Notes under the pieces: generated by a model
Told to the model about the DNA's origin: nothing
Database searches by the model: none
What the model saw: the letters and a program-made list of their open reading frames with translations, nothing else
Program-made: the position numbers and the translations under genes
In this document: positions 8,076-15,661 of the stretch, piece after piece
Layout: each line of letters begins with the position of its first letter
Position numbering within the stretch: position 1 is the stretch's first letter
Source: Methylobacterium gnaphalii
GTDB taxonomy: Bacteria; Pseudomonadota; Alphaproteobacteria; Rhizobiales; Beijerinckiaceae
Length of the DNA stretch: 34,216 nt
Assembly: GCF_007992215.1 (NCBI RefSeq)
Contig: NZ_BJZV01000030.1
Span: forward strand, 1 to 34,216
Direction: 5' to 3'

Positions 8076-9319
8076 CAGACGGGCCTTAGGCTCTTGGGAG
8101 GCGGTTTGGCGCCGCGCCATAGCCACAGGGCCGTCAGCACCAGCACCAGCGTCGCGATTGCGCCGGTCCAGCCCAGTGCGTCCCAGCCGGCCCAGCGGCC
8201 GGAGCCGAGGGCGCGCACCAGCAGCGGGCCCGCGATTTGCCCGGCGGCGAAGGCAGCGGTCATCCGGGCGAGGAGCGGGGTCGGATCGTCTGGCCGCGCC
8301 TCGCGCGCCAGCTGCAAGCCAGCCATGGTGGCAACCATGAACGTGCCGCCGACAAAGACTGCTGATGCGGCCACGGCCCAGAGGGCTTGGACAAACAGGG
8401 GTAGGGCAGTGCCAAGCGCCATGACGCCCTGCGACAGCGCCCACAGGCGTTGGCGTGGTGTGCTCGGCAGCCAGCGGGCCACGGCGGCAACCGACAGGGC
8501 AGCGGCTAGACCGAACAGTGGCCAGGTCAGCCCGAATAGCAGAGGATCGGGAGCCAGCTCGCGCGCCATGGCTGGCAGGAATGTCGCGGGCACGATGTAG
8601 CCGAACCCAAAGCTCCCGTAGCAGAGCACCAGAGCCAGCCGCCCACTTTTTCGCCTTGCTGCAACGGCTGTGGCCTCGCGTTCCGTGATCTCGGCCGGGG
8701 CCGTGTTCTGTCCCCATGACTGTGCCCAGACCAGCACCGCTCCGGCACTGGCGATCAGCCCCAGCTCAAGCCACAGCCAGTCCGCCCGCTGGCGCCCGCC
8801 AAGCCAGGTCAGCACGCCGGCCAAGGCGATACCGAGACCGACGCCCGTGTAGATCCATGCCCCCGACTGCCCGGCTCCACGTCGCGCAAGTTCAGCCAGG
8901 CACCAGCTGCTTGCGCAAACCAGCGCCCAGGCACTGAACACGCCGGCCGCCCCGCGCAGCATGGCCCCAAGCAGGGGGGTGCGAACGGCATCAACCGCCA
9001 CCATTGCCAGTGTCGTGAGTGCGACGCCAATCAGGCTCAGAAGCAGACCACGACGCGGGTTGCCACTGAACCATGAGGCGGTCAGAGCGCCGATCAAATA
9101 GCCGACATAGTTGGCTGCCGCCCACTCCGTGCCGGTGGCAGCGTCGAGGGTGCCGTCGCGGATCATCAGCGGCATCAGCGGCGTGAAGGCGAAGCGGCCC
9201 ACCCCCATCGCTATCGCGAGCGTGACAAGTCCGCTGACGACGACGGGCGAGGTCGAGCGGCTAGGTCGGGCGGAAGGTGAGAATGTAGTGCTCATCGGAG
9301 GGTTGGATTGAACACCCAT
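8075..9319 (-). CDS. YbfB/YjiJ-family MFS transporter
   Basis: A 414-residue inner-membrane transporter with about 12 hydrophobic segments. The first (VSGLVTLAIAMGVGRFAFTPLMPLMI) carries the GVGRFAFTP motif characteristic of the YbfB/YjiJ group. NYVGYLIGAL in TM2 and GVGLGIALAG further in fit the same family. Substrates of this group are poorly known. The start is either 9319 or the in-frame ATG at 9295; neither has a convincing ribosome-binding site. It is translationally coupled to the CMD-family gene and divergent from a LysR regulator, so it may import or export the compound that the CMD-like enzyme acts on. Confidence 0.88.
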   Translation of the reverse strand: MGVQSNPPMSTTFSPSARPSRSTSPVVVSGLVTLAIAMGVGRFAFTPLMPLMIRDGTLDAATGTEWAAANYVGYLIGALTASWFSGNPRRGLLLSLIGVALTTLAMVAVDAVRTPLLGAMLRGAAGVFSAWALVCASSWCLAELARRGAGQSGAWIYTGVGLGIALAGVLTWLGGRQRADWLWLELGLIASAGAVLVWAQSWGQNTAPAEITEREATAVAARRKSGRLALVLCYGSFGFGYIVPATFLPAMARELAPDPLLFGLTWPLFGLAAALSVAAVARWLPSTPRQRLWALSQGVMALGTALPLFVQALWAVAASAVFVGGTFMVATMAGLQLAREARPDDPTPLLARMTAAFAAGQIAGPLLVRALGSGRWAGWDALGWTGAIATLVLVLTALWLWRGAKPPPKSLRPV

Positions 9320-9355
9320 CTCGACGTCTTGGAAACTGAATTATCGTGATCTATG

Positions 9356-9372
9356 GTTCTCTTTATGAGAAC
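9356..9372. promoter_or_regulatory. palindrome at the LysR start, possible LysR box
   Basis: GTTCTC-TTTAT-GAGAAC: a perfect inverted repeat with 6-bp arms and a 5-bp spacer, of the T-N11-A type used by LysR proteins. It ends just upstream of ATG 9374 and lies between the divergent LysR and MFS genes. It fits an autoregulatory or shared operator. Binding is inferred from position and symmetry. Confidence 0.55.
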
Positions 9373-9373
9373 G

Positions 9374-10249
9374 ATGGATTTGGACGACCTGCATATCTTT
9401 CGCTGCGTCGTGCGTGAGGGCGGTGTGACGCGGGCTGCACACCACCTGCACCGTGTACCATCCAACGTCACCACCCGGATCAAGCAGCTTGAGGAACGGC
9501 TTGGGATGGCGCTGTTCCGGCGCGAGGGCCGCAGCCTGACCCTGACCGAGGCCGGGCGCACCCTACTCGGCCATGCCGAGAAGTTGCTGCAGATGGCCGA
9601 CTTGGCCGAAGAGGAACTGCGCAGCGGCATCGTGCGTGGCGTGCTGCGGCTCGGGTCTCTGGAAAGCGCGGCCGGGGCGCGACTGCCGCCGATCCTGTCG
9701 GCTTTCCATGCGCAGAACCCCCACGTCACGATCGAACTTCAAACCGGCACGACCCGCGCGATGCTGCGCCAGTTGGAGCGGTACGAGGTCGAAGCCGCCT
9801 TTGTGTCCGAGCCGTTCGAGCGGGGAAACCTGTCGTCGGTGCCGGCCTTTGACGAAGAACTGGTGCTGATCACTGGCCGGGGTGTGCCGACGATCCGCCA
9901 GGCCAGCGAGTTAGGCGGGCGCACGCTGGTGGCCTTCCCGCATGGCTGCTCCTACCGCCAGCGCCTCATTGAGTGGCTGGCCGAGGGAAACGTATTACCG
10001 GAGCGGGTCTTGGAGATGAGTTCGTATTACGCCATCGTCGCCTGCGTGGCTGCCGGCACCGGGGCCGCCATCGTCCCGGCCGAAGTACTCGACCATGCCG
10101 TGCTGAGCACAGCCGTTGAGCGCCATCCGTTGCCGCCTCGCTTCCGCGTCAACCGCACGCATCTCGTCTGGTCCGATTGCGCCAGTGCACCGTTGCAAGC
10201 CCTTATGGCGCTGCTGCCCAGCGCGGGTATCGCTGAACAGGCGGCATAG
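9374..10249 (+). CDS. LysR-family transcriptional regulator (PtrR/YneJ-like)
   Basis: A 291-residue LysR regulator. The winged helix-turn-helix (about residues 3-60) reads DLHIFRCVVREGGVTRAAHHL, then HRVPSNVTTRIKQLEERLG and FRREGRSLTLTEAG. HRVPSN.TTRI is characteristic of the PtrR/YneJ branch. The C-terminal effector-binding domain (about 88-285) is of the periplasmic-binding-protein type. I prefer ATG 9374 (MDLDDLHIF), which matches the usual family N-terminus; in-frame ATGs at 9353 and 9365 would place the palindrome inside the coding region. Divergent orientation suggests that it controls the MFS-CMD operon. Confidence 0.92.
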   Translation: MDLDDLHIFRCVVREGGVTRAAHHLHRVPSNVTTRIKQLEERLGMALFRREGRSLTLTEAGRTLLGHAEKLLQMADLAEEELRSGIVRGVLRLGSLESAAGARLPPILSAFHAQNPHVTIELQTGTTRAMLRQLERYEVEAAFVSEPFERGNLSSVPAFDEELVLITGRGVPTIRQASELGGRTLVAFPHGCSYRQRLIEWLAEGNVLPERVLEMSSYYAIVACVAAGTGAAIVPAEVLDHAVLSTAVERHPLPPRFRVNRTHLVWSDCASAPLQALMALLPSAGIAEQAA

Positions 10250-10716
10250 AAAAGGCTGCCAGATTGCTTTGGAATATGAGGGTTTTGTGCGGGTTGTGCA
10301 GCCACAGCTAAGCAGGATCTTAGAAAGCGCACGGTCCGCTTTCCATTCATTCCGGCTGCGACCGTGCGACCGATCAAGGCCTGCAACGGGGGGGAGCGGA
10401 CCCAGATCATGGGGTCCATCCGTAAGATTTTGACAACTAGAGTGGAGGCTGCCCCTCCCCGCCCCGCACGCAAGAGCAGGCGAAGGGGGTATGGCGCGGC
10501 GGCACCAACTCTATGGGTTCTGCGTCGTCGCCCTGGCACTTCTCGCTAGGGTGCTCAACACGAGCCCGCCAGCGTTTGTCGTGGGGTGGCTCGTCGCTCA
10601 CTTCGGTGTGTTGTCCGTCAGTACTGCGCGAAGCATCGGCGCGATCGAAGTCTGGGACAAAGTTCTTGAGATCAGCGCCGCCGCGCCAAAGCCGCTGGGA
10701 TCGAGGAGAGGGAGCC
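10250..10716. other. intergenic region with a doubtful membrane ORF
   Basis: Most of this stretch has no supportable gene. From ATG 10491 an open plus-strand frame begins with two hydrophobic stretches (YGFCVVALALLARVL and FVVGWLVAHFGVLSV). Downstream it becomes Arg-rich and overlaps better candidates in other frames. It could be the 5' part of a truncated membrane protein gene or chance. Confidence 0.3.
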
Positions 10717-10890
10717 GTGATCGGCCGCACCTACCTCGAACGCGGCAAGCCGGCCGTCGTGCTGATCCGCTGGGCCGACAAAGGGATGCGGAAAGTGCTG
10801 ATCGAGCACGAGAGCGGCGAGCACGTGGTAAGGTCGTTCAGAGGGCTGCGGAAGACTCCCTCATTCGGCACAGGATTGCATCATGGCTGA
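10717..10890 (+). CDS. small hypothetical protein (57 aa)
   Basis: A 57-residue basic protein starting at GTG 10717, preceded by a GAGGAGAGGGAG ribosome-binding stretch. The sequence (MIGRTYLERGKPAVVLIRWA, ending in VRSFRGLRKTPSFGTGLHHG) reads as a small beta-rich cytosolic protein. I do not recognise a domain. Its last 8 nt overlap the start of the next gene (ATG 10883), so the pair is probably translationally coupled. No signal peptide or membrane segment is visible. The start choice rests on the ribosome-binding site. Confidence 0.6.
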   Translation: MIGRTYLERGKPAVVLIRWADKGMRKVLIEHESGEHVVRSFRGLRKTPSFGTGLHHG

Positions 10891-11167
10891 GGGCGAAGAC
10901 GACGTTGTCTATGAGGCGCTGCCGCTGGCAGGAGAGATCGGCGATCCGATGTCGCTTGAGGTATGCCCGATCGGACCCTTCCTCAGCGACAACGGCACGT
11001 TGTGCCTCAAGACCGATTACGAAAACAACGAGGGCTGGATTAACGCCTACATCGTTAGCAGTGGCGAGTTCTTCTGGGGCGAGCAGCCGAAGAGCGTCTC
11101 AAGGCAGCGCGCCTCTCGCGTGCGGCCAGTAATCGTGCATCTCCCCTCTCCGCCCAATCCCGCCTAA
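10883..11167 (+). CDS. hypothetical protein (94 aa), coupled to the previous gene
   Basis: A 94-residue acidic protein from ATG 10883, overlapping the preceding stop. The first 75 residues (YEALPLAGEIGDPMSLEVCP, TDYENNEGWINAYIVSSGEFFWG) look like a compact folded protein with many aromatic and acidic residues. The tail is basic and Pro-rich. No domain is recognised. It is soluble by appearance, with no signal peptide. Overlap with the upstream 57-residue gene suggests that they are made together and may act together. Confidence 0.6.
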   Translation: MAEGEDDVVYEALPLAGEIGDPMSLEVCPIGPFLSDNGTLCLKTDYENNEGWINAYIVSSGEFFWGEQPKSVSRQRASRVRPVIVHLPSPPNPA

Positions 11168-11175
11168 GCTCCAGC

Positions 11176-11435
11176 ATGGCAGATCAACCCGCCATCGGCG
11201 AGTTGCGCAAGGTCGCGGCCGTCACTGACGACCAGATCGACGCTGCGGTGAAGGCCTACCTGAACGCGTCGGACGCCCAGGCCTTTAAGGTTGCCGACGG
11301 CCTGACGCTCGACCTCGCGCAGGCGATGTCAGCACACCGACCCGGAAGGCGCTCGCCGACAAGAACGCCACCGAAGCCTTTCGCCGCACGATGATACGGA
11401 CAGCGATCCTATCAGCGGGGCCAGAAACCAGCTAA
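11176..11435 (+). pseudogene. small hypothetical protein, probable frameshift
   Basis: From ATG 11176 the frame reads as a helical, charged protein (IDAAVKAYLNASDAQAFKVA, LTLDLAQAM) and then turns into Arg/Pro-rich sequence ending at 11394. Shifting frame near 11327-11335 gives a better continuation (STPTRKALADKNATEAFRRT, ILSAGPETS) that ends at TAA 11433-11435. A one-base loss after LAQAM would explain this. If so, the intact protein had about 86 residues. This is judged only from sequence character. The 72-residue unshifted version is the alternative. Confidence 0.5.
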
Positions 11436-11444
11436 CTTCGTAGG

Positions 11445-11675
11445 ATGCCTAATTCGCGCGCCAGACGCATCTTGGGGAATGCGTTGAAAGGCGATTGCGC
11501 GACGGCGCCGATGCCGACTCCTTGTGAGGCATACGATCAGTTTTTGCTGTTGGAGATAGGCCTGCCGAAGGACCGACGGAGGCCGCTGGGCTTCTTCTGG
11601 GACGCGCCATCCATCATCCTTACGCTCGTAGCAACCGGCGTAGCGATCTACGGTCTGGTGCTATGGACGGGTTGA
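11445..11675 (+). CDS. small single-span membrane protein (76 aa)
   Basis: A 76-residue protein. The N-terminal part is soluble and has two cysteines (in GDCATAP and TPCEAYDQFLLLE). It ends with one transmembrane helix (PSIILTLVATGVAIYGLVLW) and a two-residue tail, the layout of a tail-anchored protein. ATG 11445 follows TAGG. No family is recognised. It sits in a run of short plus-strand genes (10717-11675) that may share a transcript. Confidence 0.55.
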   Translation: MPNSRARRILGNALKGDCATAPMPTPCEAYDQFLLLEIGLPKDRRRPLGFFWDAPSIILTLVATGVAIYGLVLWTG

Positions 11676-11722
11676 GCCTAGTAGATCAGCAACCATCATC
11701 CTTGCCAACGCCCTGAGCGGAA

Positions 11723-11766
11723 CCGGCATTGTTCATGGCACCGACTGTGCCGGGTGACGCAGGCTG
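11723..11766 (-). repeat. coding repeat unit 2 (QPASPGTVGAMNNAG)
   Basis: A 44-nt unit, about 80% identical to 11848-11891. It encodes the second QPASPGTVGAMNNAG copy of the broken secreted protein. Differences between the units are mostly at third codon positions, so the repeat was under protein-level selection before the gene broke. Confidence 0.75.
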
Positions 11767-11847
11767 ATTGCCGCCCGCCAGGTTCGTCGCCGCCGGATCT
11801 TCCTTGCCTTCGCCTGTAGACGCCTGTTGCCCAATGCCTTGATTGCT

Positions 11848-11891
11848 CCGGCGTTGTTCATCGCGCCGACCGTGCCCGGCGATGCCGGCTG
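11848..11891 (-). repeat. coding repeat unit 1 (QPASPGTVGAMNNAG)
   Basis: The first 44-nt unit, directly after the amber codon at 11892-11894. It starts 125 bp from the other unit in the same orientation. Confidence 0.75.
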
Positions 11892-12145
11892 CTACCCTCT
11901 CGCTGTGTTCTTGTTGGACTGGTCCGTCGCCGAACTCTTCTGTTCGGACGCTGCGTCCTGGGGAGCATTACCTTTCGCTGCGCCGATATTGCAGGGAGCC
12001 GCAACACCAAGCGACGCGGACATGAGCAGCGCGACTGCGCTCGCAGCGAATGCAGATTTCATGGAATTCCTCCGCTTTTTTGTTGGCCGGAGGGTATTGG
12101 GCGGAGATGGTAGGAGTTCCCGGCAAACCGAAACGCGAGACAAAA

Positions 12146-12176
12146 GTAAAACCTTCGCGGCGAACCGGGCGGGCAC
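12146..12176 (-). terminator. possible terminator, dispersed hairpin family copy A
   Basis: The plus strand contains AAAACC then GCGGCGAACCGGGCGGGC. Read on the minus strand it is a GC-rich potential hairpin followed by TTTTACTTTT. The stem is imperfect. It lies about 25 nt downstream of the stop of the 12199-12492 gene, as expected for its terminator. Related copies are at 12526 and 17664. Confidence 0.45.
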
Positions 12177-12198
12177 ATCTCGGCGAGGCAGAGCCTAA

Positions 12199-12492
12199 CT
12201 AAGCCACGTAGGCGATCAGCGAAGTGACGTAGGTGCCTGCGGTAGTTACCGCCTCAGCGCTCGAAGCATCCACCTCGTCACAGATATCGTAGACGTCGAA
12301 CGTCGCGTTGTTGCTGCAACGGCTCACATGACCGTAGCCATGACGGGCCATTCCCAGGTCGCTGTAGATCCGACACGCGGCGTCGACGGGCGAAGCGGCT
12401 TCGACAGCGCGCCCAACGACGTCGCCAGTGAGTGCGTCGATGATGACACAAAGGGCAATGGGTTCCCATGGTTGCCGGTTTGGAGATCGCAA
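12199..12492 (-). CDS. hypothetical protein (97 aa)
   Basis: Up to 97 residues from TTG 12492, directly after an in-frame TAA. The body (PIALCVIIDALTGDVVGRAV, then AACRIYSDLGMARHGYGHVS) looks like a folded soluble protein with four cysteines and an acidic, Ala/Thr-rich C-terminus. No family is recognised. There is no ATG in this frame near the start. The first residues could belong to another frame (an ATG at 12469 is one frame off), so a frameshifted 5' end is possible. Hairpins suited to minus-strand termination lie on both sides. Confidence 0.5.
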   Translation of the reverse strand: MRSPNRQPWEPIALCVIIDALTGDVVGRAVEAASPVDAACRIYSDLGMARHGYGHVSRCSNNATFDVYDICDEVDASSAEAVTTAGTYVTSLIAYVA

Positions 12493-12525
12493 TTACCTCG
12501 AGAAGCGCGGTGGCGCGAGACGAAG

Positions 12526-12553
12526 AAAACCCCCTAGGCGAACCGGACGGGTT
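12526..12553 (-). terminator. kup terminator, dispersed hairpin family copy B
   Basis: On the minus strand AACCC and GGGTT arms enclose a GC-rich loop that includes CCGGTTCG, followed by TTTTC. It lies about 180 nt downstream of the kup stop codon and just before the next minus-strand gene. It shares the GGCGAACCGG(G/A)CGGG core with copies at 12146 and 17664. Confidence 0.55.
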
Positions 12554-12730
12554 ACGTCAGACAGACGGGGCAGGCTCTGAGGTCGAGCGTTTCATTCGGA
12601 AGGAACGTGCCCGAGCCTGATGATTCTGGGTTGTGGACTGCGGTCGCCTCTCGCCGACACACAGCAGGCGCCTCGTTGATGTATCCGGCATTTAGCGGCG
12701 GTGGATGTTTCCCGGATGAGAACAGCGCCC

Positions 12731-14644
12731 TCAGATATCGATCCTGGCGCCGATCTCAACGGCCCTGTCGACAGGAATGCGGAAGTAGCGCGACGCATCG
12801 GTCGCCGCCCGCGCCATGGCGATGTAGAGACGGTCCTGCCAGACGGGCATGCCTGTCTCCGGTGAAGCCACCAGGACCCGTCGCGTCAGGAAGTAGGACA
12901 GCCCTGCCGCGTCGAAGCCCGCGCCGGCGAGCGCGCGGGGCAAGTCGGGCAGGTCCATGAACCCAAAACGCACCGTCACGCAGGTGAAGACGTCTGACAG
13001 CGGTTTCACCGTGACCTGTTCTGCCTGCCGAACACGCGGCATGTCGTCGGTGACCACGTGCAGGATGACGTTTCGGGCGTGCAGCACGTGGTTGTGCTTT
13101 ACGTTGTGCATCAAGGCTCCGGGCGTGTCGCCGGGCGAGCCCGTCAGGAACAGGGCGGTCCCCGGCGCTCGCAGGAGCGAGCCGGCCTCGGCCATCCGCT
13201 CGAAGTCGGGCAGCGGCACGCGCTGCCGGTGGATCTCCTCGGCGACGAGGGCCGAGCCGCGCCGCCATGTCCACATCGCCATCACCAGGGCGGCACCGAT
13301 GGTCAAGGGCACCCAGCCGCCGTGGAGCAGCTTGAGGGCATTGGCCGAGAGGAACACCAACTCGATGAGCAGGAAAGGCGCGATGACGAGTGCAGCGACG
13401 GCCACCGGCCACCGCCAGAACCGCCAAGCCACAACGAAGACGAGGCTTGCGGTGATGACCATGTCGCCGGTGACCGCGATGCCGTACGCCGCCGCCAACG
13501 CGCTCGACGACTTGAACAGCACCGCCAGGAGCACGACGGCGGCCAGCAGCCACCAGTTGACCCTCGGGATGTAGATCTGGCCCTTCTCGGTCTCGGAGGT
13601 ACGCAGCACTCGCATGCGCGGCAGGAGGCCGAGCTGCATGGCTTGCTGCGTGATTGAGAAGGTACCAGTGATAACCGCCTGGCTGGCGATAACCGTCGCC
13701 ACGGTCGCCAGCAGTACCATCGGCAGCAGCGCCCAGGACGGATAGAGCAGGAAGAAGGGGTTCTCAATGCGCTCGGGGTGGGCGAGTAGCATGGCGCCCT
13801 GACCCAGGTAGTTCAGGGCGAGCGCCGGCAACACGAGGCCGAACCAGGCTGTGCGGATTGGCGAACGGCCGAAGTGGCCCATGTCGGCGTAGAGCGCCTC
13901 GGCCCCGGTCACTGCCAGGAACACGGCGCCGAGTGCGAGCAGGCCGGCTGTGCCGTGGCTCAACAGGAAGCCGATACCGTGGGCCGGGTTGAGGGCCGCC
14001 AGGATGCTCAAGTCCTCGACGAGGTGGCTGAGGCCGCCCAGCGCCATGACGCTGAACCAGAAGGCCGTGATCGGCCCGAAGAAGAACGCCACCCGCGCCG
14101 TGCCGTGGCTCTGGACCGCGAACAGCCCGACCAAAATAGCGAGGCTGACGGGCAGGACGTAGGGCTCGAGGGCGGGTGTGACGAGCTTCAGCCCCTCGAC
14201 GGCGGACAGCACCGAGATGGCAGGCGTGATGATGGCGTCGCCGTAGAACAGGGCGACGCCCACCATGCCGAGGGCGATGACGAAGCCGCCGGAATGGCCA
14301 AGCGCACGTTGGGCCAGGGCTACCAGGGAGGGGGTGCCGCCCTCGCCGCCGTTGTCGGCACGCATGACGATGAGCACGTACTTGAGCGTGACGATGAGGA
14401 TGAGCGCCCAGAGGATCAGCGAGACGACGCCGAACACCATGTCGCGTGTTGGCGCGTGTCCGCCGCCGGCAGCGGCGTGCAGCGATTCCTTCAGCGCATA
14501 GAGCGGGCTGGTTCCGATGTCGCCGTAGACCACGCCGACGGAGCCGAGAGTCAGCGCCCAGAAACCCGTCTTCGAGCCGTGCTCCGCTGCGGCAGGCAGA
14601 GGCGCCTGCGTGGGGGGGAGCTCAGTCGCGGTACTGGACGGCAT
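12731..14644 (-). CDS. kup: Kup-family low-affinity potassium transporter
   Basis: A 637-residue KUP/HAK/KT inner-membrane K+ uptake protein (proton symport). The N-terminus carries the family signature GSVGVVYGDIGTSPLYALKE. Twelve hydrophobic segments fill the first 430 residues, with conserved VFGDAI-type sequence (here LFYGDAIITPAISVLSAVEG) and PNWW-like ALNYLGQGA in the pore region. The cytoplasmic C-terminal domain contains FERMAEAG and a Pro-Gly-rich stretch. Length is normal. The start is ATG 14644; an in-frame GTG at 14650 is possible, and GGAGAAGAG lies upstream of both. It is divergent from the DedA gene and is followed by a terminator-like hairpin at 12526. Confidence 0.96.
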   Translation of the reverse strand: MPSSTATELPPTQAPLPAAAEHGSKTGFWALTLGSVGVVYGDIGTSPLYALKESLHAAAGGGHAPTRDMVFGVVSLILWALILIVTLKYVLIVMRADNGGEGGTPSLVALAQRALGHSGGFVIALGMVGVALFYGDAIITPAISVLSAVEGLKLVTPALEPYVLPVSLAILVGLFAVQSHGTARVAFFFGPITAFWFSVMALGGLSHLVEDLSILAALNPAHGIGFLLSHGTAGLLALGAVFLAVTGAEALYADMGHFGRSPIRTAWFGLVLPALALNYLGQGAMLLAHPERIENPFFLLYPSWALLPMVLLATVATVIASQAVITGTFSITQQAMQLGLLPRMRVLRTSETEKGQIYIPRVNWWLLAAVVLLAVLFKSSSALAAAYGIAVTGDMVITASLVFVVAWRFWRWPVAVAALVIAPFLLIELVFLSANALKLLHGGWVPLTIGAALVMAMWTWRRGSALVAEEIHRQRVPLPDFERMAEAGSLLRAPGTALFLTGSPGDTPGALMHNVKHNHVLHARNVILHVVTDDMPRVRQAEQVTVKPLSDVFTCVTVRFGFMDLPDLPRALAGAGFDAAGLSYFLTRRVLVASPETGMPVWQDRLYIAMARAATDASRYFRIPVDRAVEIGARIDI

Positions 14645-14777
14645 GGGCACTCTTCTCCGGGCGGTCCGACGTCACCCACGAAGGGCCGTCCTCAACGGCC
14701 AAGGAGCCGGTAACGTTCGACGGCGTTGAGCGTTGCCGGTCCGGTGAGCCTTACTCCGTCAGCCCAGGAACCCGAGC

Positions 14778-15299
14778 ATGGACTTCGACGCAATCCGACA
14801 GTGGGCGCTAGACTTCATCGAGGCTCATAAGGCCTGGACGCCGCTGATAGCGGGAGTACTCGCCTTCTGCGAGTCCGTGGCCTTCCTGTCCTTCCTTGTC
14901 CCCGCCACCGTCATCCTGCTGGCACTCGGCCCTATGATCGCGGCCGCCGATGTCCCGTTCTGGCCGGTGGTGCTCTGCGCGGCGCTCGGTGCGGCGCTGG
15001 GCGACTGGATCTCCTACGAGTTCGGCCACTATTTCAAGGACGACGCCAAGCGGATGTGGCCGATGCGGCGCTACCCCACAGCGGTGGCGCGCGCCGAGGC
15101 CTTCTGCGGTCGCTGGGGTGCGGGCGCGGTGGCGCTCGGGCGCTTCTTCGGACCGATCCGGGCCGTCATCCCCCTGGTGGCGGGCTTCTTCGGCGTGCGC
15201 CGCCTGCCTTTCCAGGCCGCGAATGTTGCCTCGGCGTTGGCCTGGGCGTTCATCCTGATCGCGCCCGGTGCGGGCCTGATGTCCTGGTACCGCGGCTAA
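14778..15299 (+). CDS. DedA-family (VTT-domain) membrane protein
   Basis: A 173-residue inner-membrane protein of the DedA/SNARE-associated family, whose members act as lipid carriers or flippases. Visible hallmarks are the re-entrant helix CESVAFLSFLVPATVILLALG, then AALGAALGDWISYEFGHYF and the second motif GRFFGPIRAVIPLVAGFFGV. It is shorter than the 200-220 residues of typical DedA proteins, with a short C-terminal end after the last helix (LAWAFILIAPGAGL). It is divergent from kup with 130 nt between them. Both are membrane-homeostasis genes, but shared regulation is not shown. Confidence 0.88.
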   Translation: MDFDAIRQWALDFIEAHKAWTPLIAGVLAFCESVAFLSFLVPATVILLALGPMIAAADVPFWPVVLCAALGAALGDWISYEFGHYFKDDAKRMWPMRRYPTAVARAEAFCGRWGAGAVALGRFFGPIRAVIPLVAGFFGVRRLPFQAANVASALAWAFILIAPGAGLMSWYRG

Positions 15300-15392
15300 G
15301 ACGGGCGCGAACTCCGACCGCATCAACGAGACCGCGATCGTAGACGTGAGAGAGCGTGGGGCGATCGCCTACATCGTGGCGGCGTTCGCGGA

Positions 15393-15604
15393 CTAAGCCA
15401 CCTCCTCCAGCGCCCAGATCGGCACGCCCCGCAGCTTGCCGGCACGTCCCAATAGAAGGTCAGATCCCCGAAGCGGATGCACTTTGGCTCAGCAGCGGTT
15501 GCCTTGCGCCCGCTGATCAGCAGGGCGCCGCAGCAATCAATGCGAAGCGTCCCGTCTTTAAGATGAACGGCGAGGAGCTGCGCCGCCGTCCAGGTGAGCG
15601 GCCC
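15393..15604 (-). pseudogene. remnant of a hypothetical protein gene, frameshifted
   Basis: On the minus strand an open frame without a visible start codon reads LTWTAAQLLAVHLKDGTLRI, then CCGALLISGRKATAAEPKCI and RFGDLTFYWD. Near 15444-15450 the frame must shift by one base to continue as RAGKLRGVPIWALEEVA, ending at TAG 15393-15395. A single lost base restores one protein. The 5' end has no ATG and may have been lost. No family is recognised; the judgement rests on how naturally the joined sequence reads. Confidence 0.6.
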
Positions 15605-15616
15605 CGACGACCAGAG

Positions 15617-15645
15617 CCCTGACTGCCCGGGCGGTCGGGGCTTTT
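15617..15645 (+). terminator. rho-independent terminator
   Basis: CCCTGACTGC and GCGGTCGGGG form a 10-bp stem (with G-T pairs) around a CCGG loop, followed by CTTTT on the plus strand. It sits just outside the 3' end of the convergent chemotaxis receptor gene. It would stop plus-strand read-through, for example from the DedA gene, before antisense transcription of the receptor. Confidence 0.6.
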
Positions 15646-15661
15646 CGCCGCTTAAGCGAAG

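Larger units (their letters stand above)
11686..12062 (-). pseudogene. secreted repeat protein, nonsense plus frameshift
   Basis: A secreted small protein starting at ATG 12062 after a GGAGGA ribosome-binding site. A clear signal peptide (KSAFAASAVALLMSASLGVAA) is followed by an Asn/Ser/Ala-rich chain. The frame stops at TAG 11892-11894 after SNKNTARG, but then continues in frame as QPASPGTVGAMNNAGAIKALG. After a one-base shift near 11826-11833 it goes on as QQASTGEGKEDPAATNLAGG and a second QPASPGTVGAMNNAGS, ending at TGA 11686-11688. The intact gene had two copies of a GN-QPASPGTVGAMNNAG repeat. The two lesions make it a pseudogene; a 56-residue truncated product could still be secreted. 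Confidence 0.82.

Noticed and set aside
8076..8717. upstream extension of the CMD-family frame
   Set aside because: The extra 214 residues overlap the MFS gene in another frame and are Arg/Gly-rich; the real start is ATG 8075.
13874..14713. 279-codon plus-strand frame
   Set aside because: It lies antisense within kup and encodes an implausible Glu/Arg/Gly/Gln-rich chain.
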